This document shows, piece after piece, positions 46,172-56,187 of a stretch of DNA of 64,000 bases; within the stretch, counting starts at the first letter, position 1; each line of letters opens with the position of its first letter. Origin of the DNA: Marinicella sediminis. GTDB lineage: Bacteria; Pseudomonadota; Gammaproteobacteria; Xanthomonadales; Marinicellaceae. The DNA lies in contig NZ_MVBD01000009.1 of NCBI RefSeq assembly GCF_002000055.1, positions 148,858 to 212,857 of the forward strand, in the 5' to 3' direction. A program made the position numbers and the translations under genes. The notes under the pieces are model-generated. The model was not told the DNA's origin. It did no database searches and saw nothing but the letters and a program-made list of their open reading frames with translations.

Positions 46172-48885
46172 ATCAGGTCAATGCCGGTTAAAGTCTGATA
46201 GTGTTCAATGGTCAAGTGATACTCCTCATTAGGTTCGATGGCATAAATAACCACTCGATTGGCAGCTTTGTCTGCCGCCGGATTTTTCTTTCTGGCCTGG
46301 TGAATGGCCTGATCGTGGTTCTGGTCATCAGCTTTGTAATATTCATGCAGTTGTTGCATGTGTTCAGCTGTTTTGGTATCTCCGGTCATTTTGGCCAAAC
46401 GAAACAATCCATAGTAGGCATCAGACAGTTCTGAATTGATGGCCAAAATTTGTTCATAGACTTCCCTGGCTTTGTTGATCCAGGGTTGGCTGTTTTGATC
46501 AATCAACGCCATTTGCACATAGCCCTCAGCCAATTCAGTCAAAAAACCATAATCTTGACTGAAATCAAATCCAGCCTCCATGGCTTCGGGGTAGTCACTG
46601 TTCACTGCCCGATGATAGGCATTGAGGGCTTGTTCGATGCGGCCGTTGAGAAAATCCAGTCGTCCCTGGTAATAATCCAATTGCCAGGGGTAGGGGAAAG
46701 AGCCATGATTCCTGGCTCGGTTTAATGCCTGTTGAGCCAATTCCAACTGACCTTCATTCAGGTGAACACGCAAAGTATTGATGAAGCCCTCGGCGCGACC
46801 AGCATCAGACACCTTGGCAAAGGCATTCAGTGCCAAGCGGTATTCAGTTGCCCGCAGCAGGGCAATGCCGTAGTCATTCCAACGCCGCCAATCAACCGCT
46901 TGTGCCCCGTCTGCGGTGTCCTGATCTGTGCTCAGCAGTATGCTGGCCTGATTGATCAAGACAACCGGTAAGTCGTTGTTGAGTGCTGCCTGATTCATGA
47001 ATGCCCGGTAATATTCGGTATCAAACTTTCGATACAACAATTTGGCTTCAATCCGCAGATCACCTGAAAAATCTTCGGGCACTGAAAATTCATGATGCAC
47101 CACCGAGGCCGCACCAGGAGGAATCTGATGGTTATACAAGGCAGTGAATATGTCTTCGGGGTTGCGTAAACTGATGCGGTTGCCTTGACGATCGATGACA
47201 TAAGTGTTCACCATGTAAGCGTAAGGATCCAATTCACCCTGATCATTGATGCCGCCACTGTGAGCCACCAGCTGATCATCATGAAACATGGCCAGTTCAA
47301 GCCAGATTTGATTGGAATCTGCGGTGCCCTGGGTGAAGCTGTGACCCAGGGTTTGGGTTCTGAGTACTGTTTCCAGTTGGTGTGTTTGACCCGGCTCGAT
47401 GTACAGCACTTGTCCATTGTTGATGCGCAAGGGGGCATTGGGCTCATTGCTTTTTACACCCAAAAGATCAACGCTGACCGACCCTTTGAGCAAGGCCGAG
47501 CTGTTTTCATCAAAAGGCTTGTCGTGTAAATAGCGAAGAGCGGTGTTGGCCACATCAAAAGCATGATTTTTGATCAGTCGTTGCTGTGTTATCGGCTCAT
47601 ACCGTGCCGAGATGTCGTTTGACTCAACAGGTTTCATGTGACATTGCTGACAGTTTTTAATGGCTTTTTGAGGATAATAGAAGCTGTCCACATTGTGGCC
47701 TGACACACCACTTTGCAAGAAGCTGTCGTAATGATTTTGTCCCCTTAACCAACGGTAATCATTCAGTGATTCCGGCAGGGACACTTTGTGACAGGTGGAA
47801 CAAAACTCTGCGCTTTCATGCAATGGTTTAAGGTAAGTCCTTTTGTGCAGTTCAGGTTTGCTTTTGATGAGAAACTGATTGATGCTGTTGAGCCAGTCGG
47901 ATTCTGCATTGGTGAAAGGGTATTCAGTGGCCATCGCCAGTTGATAAGCCCCATTGCCCTGATGGCTGTTGATCTGGCCAACCAGATGACAAGCGCTGCA
48001 GGTGATGCCTGCGGTGGCGTCTTTGCTGGCTTGTTCAGCAATGGGTAAACCGTCAAATTGACCGCTGAACAACAGCACAGGATCATGGCAGGACGCACAC
48101 AGCCGGGCGGCATCTGCCTGTCCGTCACGGGCATGAAGTGCGGCCACAGTGTTGTTCACAGAGAAGGCGTAAGCAGGGTTATTGAAACTCGAAAAGTGAT
48201 GGGCAGATCCCAGCCATTGGGCATGAGAGTCCTGGTGACAAGACACACAAAATTCATTGTTATTGAGTTTTTCAGCTGGCACCAGATCACCTGAGCGGGT
48301 GCTTGCCTGGGTGGGTGCCAGTTTTGGATGTTGGCCTTGAGGCATGTCGGTTTCCTGCTGCAGCGCTGCATGCATCACAACGGCCAGTATGGCCACTGCC
48401 GAAATCCATTTCACTGGCCGCAGATTGAAAGCACGTCCGGCCAGGCGATGCAACACAAACAACCAGAGACACACGATGGGCACCAACACATGCAGCCAAT
48501 AAAGTGGTTGTCGGAAGCGGGCATTGATGACTTCAAAATCGGTGTTGAACTGGGTGAGTAACACACCTGTGATGAACACCACCAGGGCTGCCACAACCAA
48601 CGTATAGCCCGCCCGTTTGGCGGTTTTGTTTTTCACATGTCTCGCCTTGACCGCATGAATCAAGGCATAAATGATGAAAGGTAGGATCAGGCACAAGCCC
48701 AAAAACAAATGCACCACAAACATCCACAGATAAAAGTCTTCCTGAATGTTTTGTCCGGCGAACCACTCATAAAAAGTGACCCCACTCAAATACAGCGAAT
48801 TAAACAACAACAACGTCGTCAACACCAAAACCACCACCAACAAGGGGTACAGTTTGTGGCCGACGACTTGACTGGGTCTGTTCAC
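46168..48885 (-). CDS. five-haem cytochrome c with membrane domain and TPRs
   Basis: This protein has 905 residues. Residues 1-175 hold about five hydrophobic helices with His at 59, 77, 132, 146 and 172, reminiscent of a small cytochrome b membrane domain. The periplasmic part has five CxxCH haem sites: CVSCH at 213, CASCH at 263, CSACH at 296, CSTCH at 362 and CQQCH at 412. Spacing and context (NNEFCVSCHQDSHAQWLGSAHH) resemble the cytochrome c554/nitrite-reductase-like multihaem families. A beta region (about 430-640) and a TPR region (about 660-870) follow. It would take electrons from the quinone pool or pass them across the periplasm. It is coupled to a CRTAC1 gene by ATGA and lies 14 bases after another. 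Confidence 0.88.
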   Translation of the reverse strand: MNRPSQVVGHKLYPLLVVVLVLTTLLLFNSLYLSGVTFYEWFAGQNIQEDFYLWMFVVHLFLGLCLILPFIIYALIHAVKARHVKNKTAKRAGYTLVVAALVVFITGVLLTQFNTDFEVINARFRQPLYWLHVLVPIVCLWLFVLHRLAGRAFNLRPVKWISAVAILAVVMHAALQQETDMPQGQHPKLAPTQASTRSGDLVPAEKLNNNEFCVSCHQDSHAQWLGSAHHFSSFNNPAYAFSVNNTVAALHARDGQADAARLCASCHDPVLLFSGQFDGLPIAEQASKDATAGITCSACHLVGQINSHQGNGAYQLAMATEYPFTNAESDWLNSINQFLIKSKPELHKRTYLKPLHESAEFCSTCHKVSLPESLNDYRWLRGQNHYDSFLQSGVSGHNVDSFYYPQKAIKNCQQCHMKPVESNDISARYEPITQQRLIKNHAFDVANTALRYLHDKPFDENSSALLKGSVSVDLLGVKSNEPNAPLRINNGQVLYIEPGQTHQLETVLRTQTLGHSFTQGTADSNQIWLELAMFHDDQLVAHSGGINDQGELDPYAYMVNTYVIDRQGNRISLRNPEDIFTALYNHQIPPGAASVVHHEFSVPEDFSGDLRIEAKLLYRKFDTEYYRAFMNQAALNNDLPVVLINQASILLSTDQDTADGAQAVDWRRWNDYGIALLRATEYRLALNAFAKVSDAGRAEGFINTLRVHLNEGQLELAQQALNRARNHGSFPYPWQLDYYQGRLDFLNGRIEQALNAYHRAVNSDYPEAMEAGFDFSQDYGFLTELAEGYVQMALIDQNSQPWINKAREVYEQILAINSELSDAYYGLFRLAKMTGDTKTAEHMQQLHEYYKADDQNHDQAIHQARKKNPAADKAANRVVIYAIEPNEEYHLTIEHYQTLTGIDLM

Positions 48886-48899
48886 GCTGATGAATCTGC

Positions 48900-51800
48900 T
48901 TAATTGCCAGACATGAACCGGGTGTTGTATTGCTGATTCAAAGCTTTGGCTTGTTCAGAAATTTCCCCGGTGTGTGGTAAAGGCAGCAGGTATTTATCAT
49001 GCTCGGTCAGCATGTCCATGTCTTTGGCCCAGCCGTAAAATTCCATGACATAAAACCGTTGTTTTCCTTTTGGAACAACTTGTGTGGTTTGTTCAAACTG
49101 GAACGTCACGGCCTCACCGCCGGAAACAATGGCAATGGCATTGTCTTTGTCAGTCACCAAAGGCTCCACAGGCCCCAGTTGGGTGTACGCACCGGTCATG
49201 TGCCTGGTGTCGGCAAATGGCTGAAGTCGGGAGAAGTCATAAATCGGGTATCGATGCGGACCGTTTCCCCGGTGCGGGAATCCCAGCACTGATTGATTGG
49301 CGAAGACCAACGGCAAAGCACGTTCGGTCACCTCCGGGTAAATCCTTTGGGCCACACTGAGCTGATCAATGTAAACCTCCTGGGTGCTTCGAATCCGCAG
49401 TTTGGTGGCAGTTTTACCCGCTGGAATGGTGAACTCGATGGCCGACATTTTGGGCATGCCGGCAGGAAAACCCCAGTTGTCGAGCAGGTTGATCCACTCG
49501 CCATCAATTTCAGCATCCAGACTTGGGTACTGCAGTTTTTGACCGGCTTGCCAGGCGCTGAAACTGGTTTGTGAATAGCCATACTCAACCCAACCATGCA
49601 TCATCAAAATCCAATCACCCGACAGTTCCTGATCAAACAGCATGGTGTGAACCTGAGGTTCTTTGAGGTGACCCAGGAAGCGCAGATCCAATTCACCCAC
49701 AGGCAATGGGTCGGCATCAACCGTGCGGTTGGCTGCTGTCTGATCGCTGCCATCCTGGCTGATGACTTGCAGCGGCATGATTTGTTCCTGATAAAACATC
49801 AGCTCACCGGAAGGTTGCTCCGATTGAATGGAAAGTCGCTCATCAAGCACCGCATGGACATGTTCATCTACCTCATATACCTTCATGGCCAAGGCATCCA
49901 GGAACATGGTTTCTTCCATGGGTTCAGTCACCAGGAAGCTCAGGTCACTGCGTTCAACCTTGTCCTGGTCCAACAGTAAAAACTCCCAGTCACGCGGTGG
50001 GCCATATTGGTCTTTGGCCACCAAAAAACCCATGGCACCAACACCCATCACATCGGTGAGGAATTGAAACTCACCATCAATGTTCATGAACAGCACCGGG
50101 CAAGACGACAGTTGTCTTTGGGTTTCGGTGATGACAAGGGATTGTCCTGAGGCCAAACCCAATTCGGTTTGATAAACCCCATCAGACCAGATCAGTTCAA
50201 GGAAATCAATCTGGCCAGATTCACCTCGTGGTACAAATGAAACCACATTGGCCGCATCGAAATGCTGGTTGGCTTGTCTGGATTGACTCAGGTAGAGGCT
50301 TTTTTGCACACCGTGGGTTCGGTGGACAATCAGTTCGGTGCCCAAGCCCAGTGCGTTTGATCGCATGGAGTCTGCGGCCAGTTCTCTGCCAGACAATTGC
50401 AGCCTGATGAAACCATGTCGGTTGCTGCTTGCCGGCCAGATGTTGATGCCAGTGGCGTCTTGGGTGATGAATTCAGGTCCTTGTACTCCCGAAACAAGCC
50501 AGTGATTTTGTGGTGCCACGTCATGAGTCAGGGCTTGCAGAACTGTCTGGTCGTTGGCGTTGATGATTTGGGTTTGCTCAGCTGTGTGGATCAGGTAATC
50601 ATCTGTACCATCTCCGTTGACGTCCCTGAGGTCAAACGCAGCAACATCAACATCAAAGCTGAGTTCCTGCCATTTCAGTTTGTCGGCGAAGGCGTCATAG
50701 TGACCGACCTGAATGCTGTTGCCTGTGTTGATGTGAAACAAGGGTTCACCCGCCTGCCCGTAATTGACCGCCAGCTGAGTTGCCGGGGCGGGTAGTGGGT
50801 GTTCTCTGAGTTGGTAGTACCACATGCGGTCATTAAGCACAATCGACATGGATTGTTCAGCCAGCAGCACAACATCCAAATCACGATCACCATCCAGATC
50901 AAGTAAGGCGCTGGCGATGAACCCCCCGTTGTTGGCTGGCTTGATGAGGTCATGGCTGATGTCTTTGAAGGTCATGTCATTGTTGTTATTCAACAAATGC
51001 ACCATGCCATTTTGGTCCAGGGTCAACACATCCAAGTCACCGTCATGATCCAAATCGGCCACCTGAACCCGCTTGGACTCTGGCAGTTCACCCTCCGCCA
51101 ATGCAGCTTCAAGTAATGCCCAGTTGTCATCCTCATTGGCCACGTAAATCCGATCAGGTGAACCTGGTCGGGTGACGTAGCCATCGAGCATACCATCCTG
51201 ATTGATGTCGGTGATTGAAATCAAGTCATCTGGGGTTATCCCCGGAGCCGGACGTTGTCCACTTAATTCAGGTCCGTTGGCCCCCAGAGTGTACACCTGA
51301 ATTTCATTTTCAGCGCTGACCCATAATTCCAGGCGTTGTTGATTGACCACAGTGAACGGCGAATGAACGGGTGTGTTGGGCCATGATTGTTTGGCCGCAA
51401 ATGGATCAGACAAGGCCGCCAGCGGGGCATTGGGTTGTTCTGTTGTTGTCATGGGTTTGACCTGAACCGATGCTTTGGGGCCCATTTTGGTGTATTTGAT
51501 CTCCGCCAGTCTGGACTGGGGATTCATTTCCATGCGTTGATAGTCCTGCAGGTGGCCTTTGGCTTCATCAGCCAGGTTCAGGCGTTGTGCGGTCATGAAT
51601 GCACCATAATAGGCAGACCTCAAATAGGGGTCCAGTTCGGTGGTTTTGGTGAATCGTTGGTAAGCCACCTCCAGGTTGCCCTGCTGTAATTGGCATTGAC
51701 CCAGGAAATAACTGGCATAGGCATCGTTTGGGTCGGCATCCACCACTGTTTGAAAATGTTGGCTGGCAGTCGCACAGTCACCTTGATTGAAATGCAACAA

Positions 51801-52115
51801 TCCCTTCAGGTAATGAGCCACCACATTGCCCTGATCATTGGCCAATAAACCAGTCAGCTCTTCCATGGCCAAAGCTTCATCACCGCTTTGCTGACGATTA
51901 ATGACTGCAATGACCCAATTCTGATGAAAGATTTTTTCTGCCGGGTATTGTTGATGCAAATCATTGAATGTCTCAAAAGCCTGGTCATAATCGAACGATC
52001 CCATTTGACCCACGCCCTGGTTGTTCTTTGACCAGGCAACATCTGGAATCTGTGGCTCAGGCTGTTGGCAACTGGCCAACATCAATACGAACGCAATTAT
52101 TACAATTTTTCTCAC
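48900..52115 (-). CDS. large TPR / FG-GAP lipoprotein with novel C-terminal half
   Basis: This 1071-residue protein starts at a GTG with GAGGGG upstream; the lipobox is MLASCQQP. Residues 25-200 are TPRs (FDYDQAFETFNDLHQQYP, CATASQHFQTVVDADPNDA). FG-GAP-like loops follow (INQDGMLDG, LDHDGDLDV, LDGDRDLDV, VNGDGTDDY), then an ASPIC-like segment (GFIRLQLSGREL, LELIWSDG) ends near 640. The remaining about 430 residues (from SSCPVLFMNIDGEFQFLTDVMG) are not a family I recognise. They are beta-rich, contain GDWILMMHGWVEYGYSQT, and look enzymatic or ligand-binding rather than repetitive. It is the first gene of the run leading to the cytochrome, so stoichiometric association is likely. Confidence 0.82.
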   Translation of the reverse strand: MRKIVIIAFVLMLASCQQPEPQIPDVAWSKNNQGVGQMGSFDYDQAFETFNDLHQQYPAEKIFHQNWVIAVINRQQSGDEALAMEELTGLLANDQGNVVAHYLKGLLHFNQGDCATASQHFQTVVDADPNDAYASYFLGQCQLQQGNLEVAYQRFTKTTELDPYLRSAYYGAFMTAQRLNLADEAKGHLQDYQRMEMNPQSRLAEIKYTKMGPKASVQVKPMTTTEQPNAPLAALSDPFAAKQSWPNTPVHSPFTVVNQQRLELWVSAENEIQVYTLGANGPELSGQRPAPGITPDDLISITDINQDGMLDGYVTRPGSPDRIYVANEDDNWALLEAALAEGELPESKRVQVADLDHDGDLDVLTLDQNGMVHLLNNNNDMTFKDISHDLIKPANNGGFIASALLDLDGDRDLDVVLLAEQSMSIVLNDRMWYYQLREHPLPAPATQLAVNYGQAGEPLFHINTGNSIQVGHYDAFADKLKWQELSFDVDVAAFDLRDVNGDGTDDYLIHTAEQTQIINANDQTVLQALTHDVAPQNHWLVSGVQGPEFITQDATGINIWPASSNRHGFIRLQLSGRELAADSMRSNALGLGTELIVHRTHGVQKSLYLSQSRQANQHFDAANVVSFVPRGESGQIDFLELIWSDGVYQTELGLASGQSLVITETQRQLSSCPVLFMNIDGEFQFLTDVMGVGAMGFLVAKDQYGPPRDWEFLLLDQDKVERSDLSFLVTEPMEETMFLDALAMKVYEVDEHVHAVLDERLSIQSEQPSGELMFYQEQIMPLQVISQDGSDQTAANRTVDADPLPVGELDLRFLGHLKEPQVHTMLFDQELSGDWILMMHGWVEYGYSQTSFSAWQAGQKLQYPSLDAEIDGEWINLLDNWGFPAGMPKMSAIEFTIPAGKTATKLRIRSTQEVYIDQLSVAQRIYPEVTERALPLVFANQSVLGFPHRGNGPHRYPIYDFSRLQPFADTRHMTGAYTQLGPVEPLVTDKDNAIAIVSGGEAVTFQFEQTTQVVPKGKQRFYVMEFYGWAKDMDMLTEHDKYLLPLPHTGEISEQAKALNQQYNTRFMSGN

Positions 52116-52343
52116 TGGAATGGTCCCCTCTTGATGGATTTGCTGGTGTTCTGTGATTCACAGTCGTGCTTATCTGCTTTTTGACACGACCTGAATATCA
52201 ATCATGGTGGTGTGGTGTTATTTTTTTCAACGGTCAAAGATGACTCTAATGGCCATGACCGAAGGCGATTTGATTGATTATAAAACAGAAAATTGAATTG
52301 TAAAATGATACTTCCGGTAATCCATGCCACAACAGACAGGGAT

Positions 52344-54011
52344 TCAATGTTGGCGTGGATAATGGATCTCATGGTATCGATTGAGTGACTCCATGAAATG
52401 GTTTGATTGTTTGCCATCTGGCCAAATCACCGACAGTTTGACTGAATCGCCGGATTGCTGCAAACCAAAAATTAACCTGAAGTCAGATTGACTGAGAAAA
52501 CTGCCACCGCTGACCACCTCTTTTTGCAGGCGCAGATCATTGGTTGTGATGATGACTTTGGCACCGATCGCATAGTGGTTACTGGCTGGCCCAACCAAAG
52601 AAACGCCCAACCAATTGTTGTTGGTTTTATGCTTGTTTGTATAGATTTGAGCCCGGTCGTTGACGTTGTTTATACTCAAGTCTGCCAGTCCATCGTTATT
52701 GAAATCACCCATGGCCAACCCGCGGCTTGATCTGTGGGGGCCTGAACCAAATGCCCTGCTGACAGGAAGGATGTTGAACCGTTGACCTGCCTGATTGAGC
52801 ATGATCTGATTGGGCTGTGCATAAGAAATTTCCGGGTTCAAAGCGTTGGTGAATTGATCATCCAGGTTGCCATTGACAATGATCAGGTCCTCAAAGCCGT
52901 CATTGTTCACATCGCTGAACAGGGTGCCCCATCCAACCAGTGAATAAGACGGCTTGAACAAGCCATACTGATTGGTTGCATCACTGAAAAAGCCGTTCTT
53001 TTGATTGATGTACAGGGTGTTGGATTCCATGGAGAAATGGGTGACCAAAAAGTCAGGGTAGCCATCGTTGTTGACATCTCCGAGGGCGATTCCCATGCCG
53101 GCTTCCGGCCGACCGCTGCGGTTCAATGCGGTTCCGGACATCAGGCCCTGGTCAGTGAATGTACCTTGCCCGTTGTTGACATAGAGTCGGTTTTGACTGC
53201 CATCATTGGCAACGTAAATGTCCAGATCCTGATCGTGATCATAATCAGTCATGACCACGCCATACCCACGGTCCTGGCGGGTGTTAAGGATACCCCGTTG
53301 TAATGACTCTTCGGTGAATGATCCCAGGCCATTATTGATGAACAGGGCATCTTGCTGGCCTTGGTAGGCGAGGGGATTACAATAGCCTGAGGTGGCTGTG
53401 GTAACGCAATCACTGTTGCCATTCATGGTGTACTCAACATAGCGGGTGACATACAAATCCAGGTCGCCATCGTTGTCCACATCACCAAAGGCACAACTGG
53501 TCGACCATTGGTTTTTGGCGGGGTCGGTGTCAATGATGACGGCTTTGAAAATTGATGTGCGTTTGCTTCCAGATTGACTGAGGTAAAGATAATCCTGTCC
53601 ATAATGGGTGATGTACAGATCAACTAGCCGATCGTCGTTGACATCAGCCGCACACACGCCCATGGCTTTGCTGGTGTTCAGGATGCCCGATTGCAGTGTG
53701 GTTGGTTTGAAACGCTGGTTGTGTTGCTCATACAACACGTGGGATGTGGCCTGTCCTGAATCCGGGCGATTATTGGAGCCGTTTAAAAACAACAAATCCA
53801 GGTCGCCATCGGCATCAAAATCCAACCAGGCAGTTCCACTTCCCGAAGTTTCAGTGAACTGGTATTGGCCGTCTCTGTCATCCCGATGTTGAAAATTAAT
53901 TGCAAGTTCATCCGTGACATCGTGAAAAAATTCAGCCTGCAAATCTGTTACGCTGAGCGACAGCAGCAAGCCAAATATGATGGATGATAAAGCACTGAAT
54001 TTATACATCAT
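52344..54011 (-). CDS. CRTAC1-type secreted protein (FG-GAP and ASPIC/UnbV)
   Basis: This 555-residue protein has an ordinary signal peptide (LLLSLSVTDLQA, then EFFHDVTDELAINF). TAWLDFDADGDLDLLFLNG begins the propeller; calcium loops follow (VNDDRLVDL, VDNDGDLDL, YDHDQDLDI, VNNDGYPDF, VNNDGFEDL, FNNDGLADL). The ASPIC/UnbV domain ends it (NNWLGVSLVG, LSVIWPDG). It lacks a lipid anchor, unlike most neighbours, so it could be released into the periplasm. Its ATG overlaps the stop of the TPR gene upstream. Confidence 0.87.
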   Translation of the reverse strand: MMYKFSALSSIIFGLLLSLSVTDLQAEFFHDVTDELAINFQHRDDRDGQYQFTETSGSGTAWLDFDADGDLDLLFLNGSNNRPDSGQATSHVLYEQHNQRFKPTTLQSGILNTSKAMGVCAADVNDDRLVDLYITHYGQDYLYLSQSGSKRTSIFKAVIIDTDPAKNQWSTSCAFGDVDNDGDLDLYVTRYVEYTMNGNSDCVTTATSGYCNPLAYQGQQDALFINNGLGSFTEESLQRGILNTRQDRGYGVVMTDYDHDQDLDIYVANDGSQNRLYVNNGQGTFTDQGLMSGTALNRSGRPEAGMGIALGDVNNDGYPDFLVTHFSMESNTLYINQKNGFFSDATNQYGLFKPSYSLVGWGTLFSDVNNDGFEDLIIVNGNLDDQFTNALNPEISYAQPNQIMLNQAGQRFNILPVSRAFGSGPHRSSRGLAMGDFNNDGLADLSINNVNDRAQIYTNKHKTNNNWLGVSLVGPASNHYAIGAKVIITTNDLRLQKEVVSGGSFLSQSDFRLIFGLQQSGDSVKLSVIWPDGKQSNHFMESLNRYHEIHYPRQH

Positions 54012-55339
54012 AATGACAACAATCCATTGGCTTTTTTGAATTGCACAATCATTGGCACCTCTGGATTGAGGGCTTGGTCCAGGATGTCCCGGGCCTCTGC
54101 CATATGCCCCTCAGACAATAAAACACGGGCCAGCATCAAGCGCCATTCATCGTTCCAGGGAGCATGACTGATGGCTGTGAGCAGGTGTTCTTTGGCAGCT
54201 TCTAACTGATCCAGTAGAATCAACAGCTCAGCGATCTGTTGGTGTGTGGCTGCATACCAGGGGAATTGTTTTATGTTTTGTTGACAGAACTTAATCGCCG
54301 GGGCGGGCTCAAGCAGTTGGCTTTTAATCAAACAAACCAGGTGGCCACTGCGTTCATCAAAGCCCATGGATGACCGGAGCTGAAGCACTTCATCTGCCAG
54401 TTTGAACTGGGCGTGTTGTACCAGGACATTCAATAATTCATGACCGATGTCGTCATCCAGGGATTTGACATCCATCTTCAGCAGTTTTTCAGAGGCGGTG
54501 GTGTATTGATGGGTAGTCAGTAATAATCTGATGTGTAACAAATTAAACGCATCATTGTTTGAAAACGACGGATTCAGCGCCAACAACTCCCGGACGATGT
54601 TCAATTGATCTCTGACTGATACCTGTAGTGATCTGAGGCTTGATAGTCGACTGTGAATTTCCATCAATGAAGCGGCGTTCTCCTGGTTGCCAAGCCTCAG
54701 TTGCAGCTGATAACCCATGTGGTATGTGATGACATTTAATGATCCCAGTTTGCTGGCTGTCTCAATGTGTCGCATGCTGCCAGCCAAATCATTCACGTCA
54801 AAGAGGTGTTGTGCCTTGAGTTCATGGTACCGCATGTGTTGTTCTTCTTCAGGTACTTCACTTAATAGTTGAGGGACTTTTTCCGGATCAATGTTCAGAT
54901 AGATGGGAACCTTATGGAGTGGGGCGATTGTTTCATCGGACAGGCGCTGTTCCAGGGTCTGCCAATCACCTGTGTGATTCAGGACGCGAATGATTAATCG
55001 TTTGGTGCGTTGATCGCTGGGTGCCAGCTGTTCAGCTGCATACAAATATTGCAAAGCCTTTTCTGCGTTGGCATCATCACCTGCCAACCAGGCCTCAGCA
55101 ATCAGCAGCTGAGCCTCAAAGCGCTGGCTGTCTTTGATGTTGTCAATTCGAAGATTGTTTTTGATCCAGCCAAACTCTTTGGCCACCATGGCATTTTGCA
55201 GTTGAACAAACGCCAAATCTGACCCGTCATCCTGACCATGATGGTTTTGACAGCCGCTCAACAACACCAGCAACAGCATCCCAATGACATGTGTGGTCGA
55301 AATGTGACCATGAGTTGTTTGGTGTTCAGTTGCTATCAT
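54008..55339 (-). CDS. TPR lipoprotein
   Basis: This 443-residue protein has a late lipobox (LLVLLSGCQNHH). The rest is helical with degenerate TPRs (EKALQYLYAAEQLAPSD, AAKEHLLTAISHAPWNDE, AEARDILDQALNPEVP). It resembles in plan the TPR protein paired with another CRTAC1 gene at 41449. It heads the minus-strand cluster and is coupled by ATGA to the CRTAC1 gene at 52344. It is likely an outer-membrane-facing scaffold. Confidence 0.82.
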   Translation of the reverse strand: MIATEHQTTHGHISTTHVIGMLLLVLLSGCQNHHGQDDGSDLAFVQLQNAMVAKEFGWIKNNLRIDNIKDSQRFEAQLLIAEAWLAGDDANAEKALQYLYAAEQLAPSDQRTKRLIIRVLNHTGDWQTLEQRLSDETIAPLHKVPIYLNIDPEKVPQLLSEVPEEEQHMRYHELKAQHLFDVNDLAGSMRHIETASKLGSLNVITYHMGYQLQLRLGNQENAASLMEIHSRLSSLRSLQVSVRDQLNIVRELLALNPSFSNNDAFNLLHIRLLLTTHQYTTASEKLLKMDVKSLDDDIGHELLNVLVQHAQFKLADEVLQLRSSMGFDERSGHLVCLIKSQLLEPAPAIKFCQQNIKQFPWYAATHQQIAELLILLDQLEAAKEHLLTAISHAPWNDEWRLMLARVLLSEGHMAEARDILDQALNPEVPMIVQFKKANGLLSL

Positions 55340-55520
55340 TGAGGCCGTTGGTTTCGCATCTGGTATTGGTTATGTGCATCATAACTGAGTTTCTGAGTCA
55401 GCCATGATTTTTTTACACCAACCATATGTCAGGGTATGCCAGTCAACCTCGATTGACAATGGTCAGGACATTTGTGGTTGCTCCATTTTCTTCCATGTTG
55501 CACAATCGTTGGTCAGGGTG

Positions 55521-55540
55521 TCCAAGTCGATTGACTTGGA
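55521..55540. promoter_or_regulatory. perfect 8-bp inverted repeat upstream of small secreted protein
   Basis: TCCAAGTC (55521-55528) and GACTTGGA (55533-55540) are separated by 4 bases, 36 bases before the start at 55576. They could form a leader hairpin or a dimeric operator. Confidence 0.35.
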
Positions 55541-55575
55541 AGATATGTAAAATTTTAAAAAAATATGGAAAGTCA

Positions 55576-56085
55576 ATGAAAATACTCATAAATATATCAC
55601 TTATTATTTTGTCACTCATGTACTCTTCGCTGACAATTTCTCAAGAACAACCCAACCCCATTGAGGCCTTGGAATTTTTGACTGGCCATTGGGAAGGGCC
55701 AGGTGTGAGTTACCTGGAAGATGGCAAGACTCAGGATTTTCACGACATCGAGAACGTCAGATTTGACCTGGATGCCAATTTACTGTTGATCAATGCCAAA
55801 GGACTGATCGATGGTGAGTTGCTGTACCAACTTCACACGGTCATTTACTATGATCACGAGGCCGGCCATTATTTTTACACACCATTCCGAGGCAAAAAGA
55901 AGCCAGTACCCTCCAAATGTCAACTGAAGAAACAGCAATTCAAATGTGTGAACATCAACAATGACGCCAGACTCACCTTTCAGCGTTTACCTGATGGCGG
56001 TTGGAATGAATATGGCGAAAAGCTGATAGATGGTCAATGGCAAAAATACTTTGAAACCAAGCTGTACCCGAAAGACATGAATTAA
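55576..56085 (+). CDS. small secreted beta protein of unknown function
   Basis: This 169-residue protein has a signal peptide (MKILINISLIILSLMYSSLTIS). The ATG at 55576 has GGAAAG just upstream and is preferred to an ATG at 55426 that would add a basic, non-signal extension. LEFLTGHWEGPG and the following strands recall small lipocalin-like or nitrobindin-like barrels, whose first strand carries a G-x-W-x-G motif. No haem ligand can be assigned. It stands alone before the AT-rich island. Confidence 0.7.
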   Translation: MKILINISLIILSLMYSSLTISQEQPNPIEALEFLTGHWEGPGVSYLEDGKTQDFHDIENVRFDLDANLLLINAKGLIDGELLYQLHTVIYYDHEAGHYFYTPFRGKKKPVPSKCQLKKQQFKCVNINNDARLTFQRLPDGGWNEYGEKLIDGQWQKYFETKLYPKDMN

Positions 56086-56187
56086 TTCTGGTCTGTACCA
56101 CCTGACCAATGCATTAAGCTTGGCGATTAAAGCCGGCAGCCGTTTTTCTTGTGACCAGGCTGTGAAATCAGTCAGATCAGAAACGAG

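Noticed and set aside
39045..55339. Reading the cluster as a classic extracellular electron conduit (Mtr type)
   Set aside because: No outer-membrane porin of the MtrB kind and no decahaem cytochrome are present in the window.
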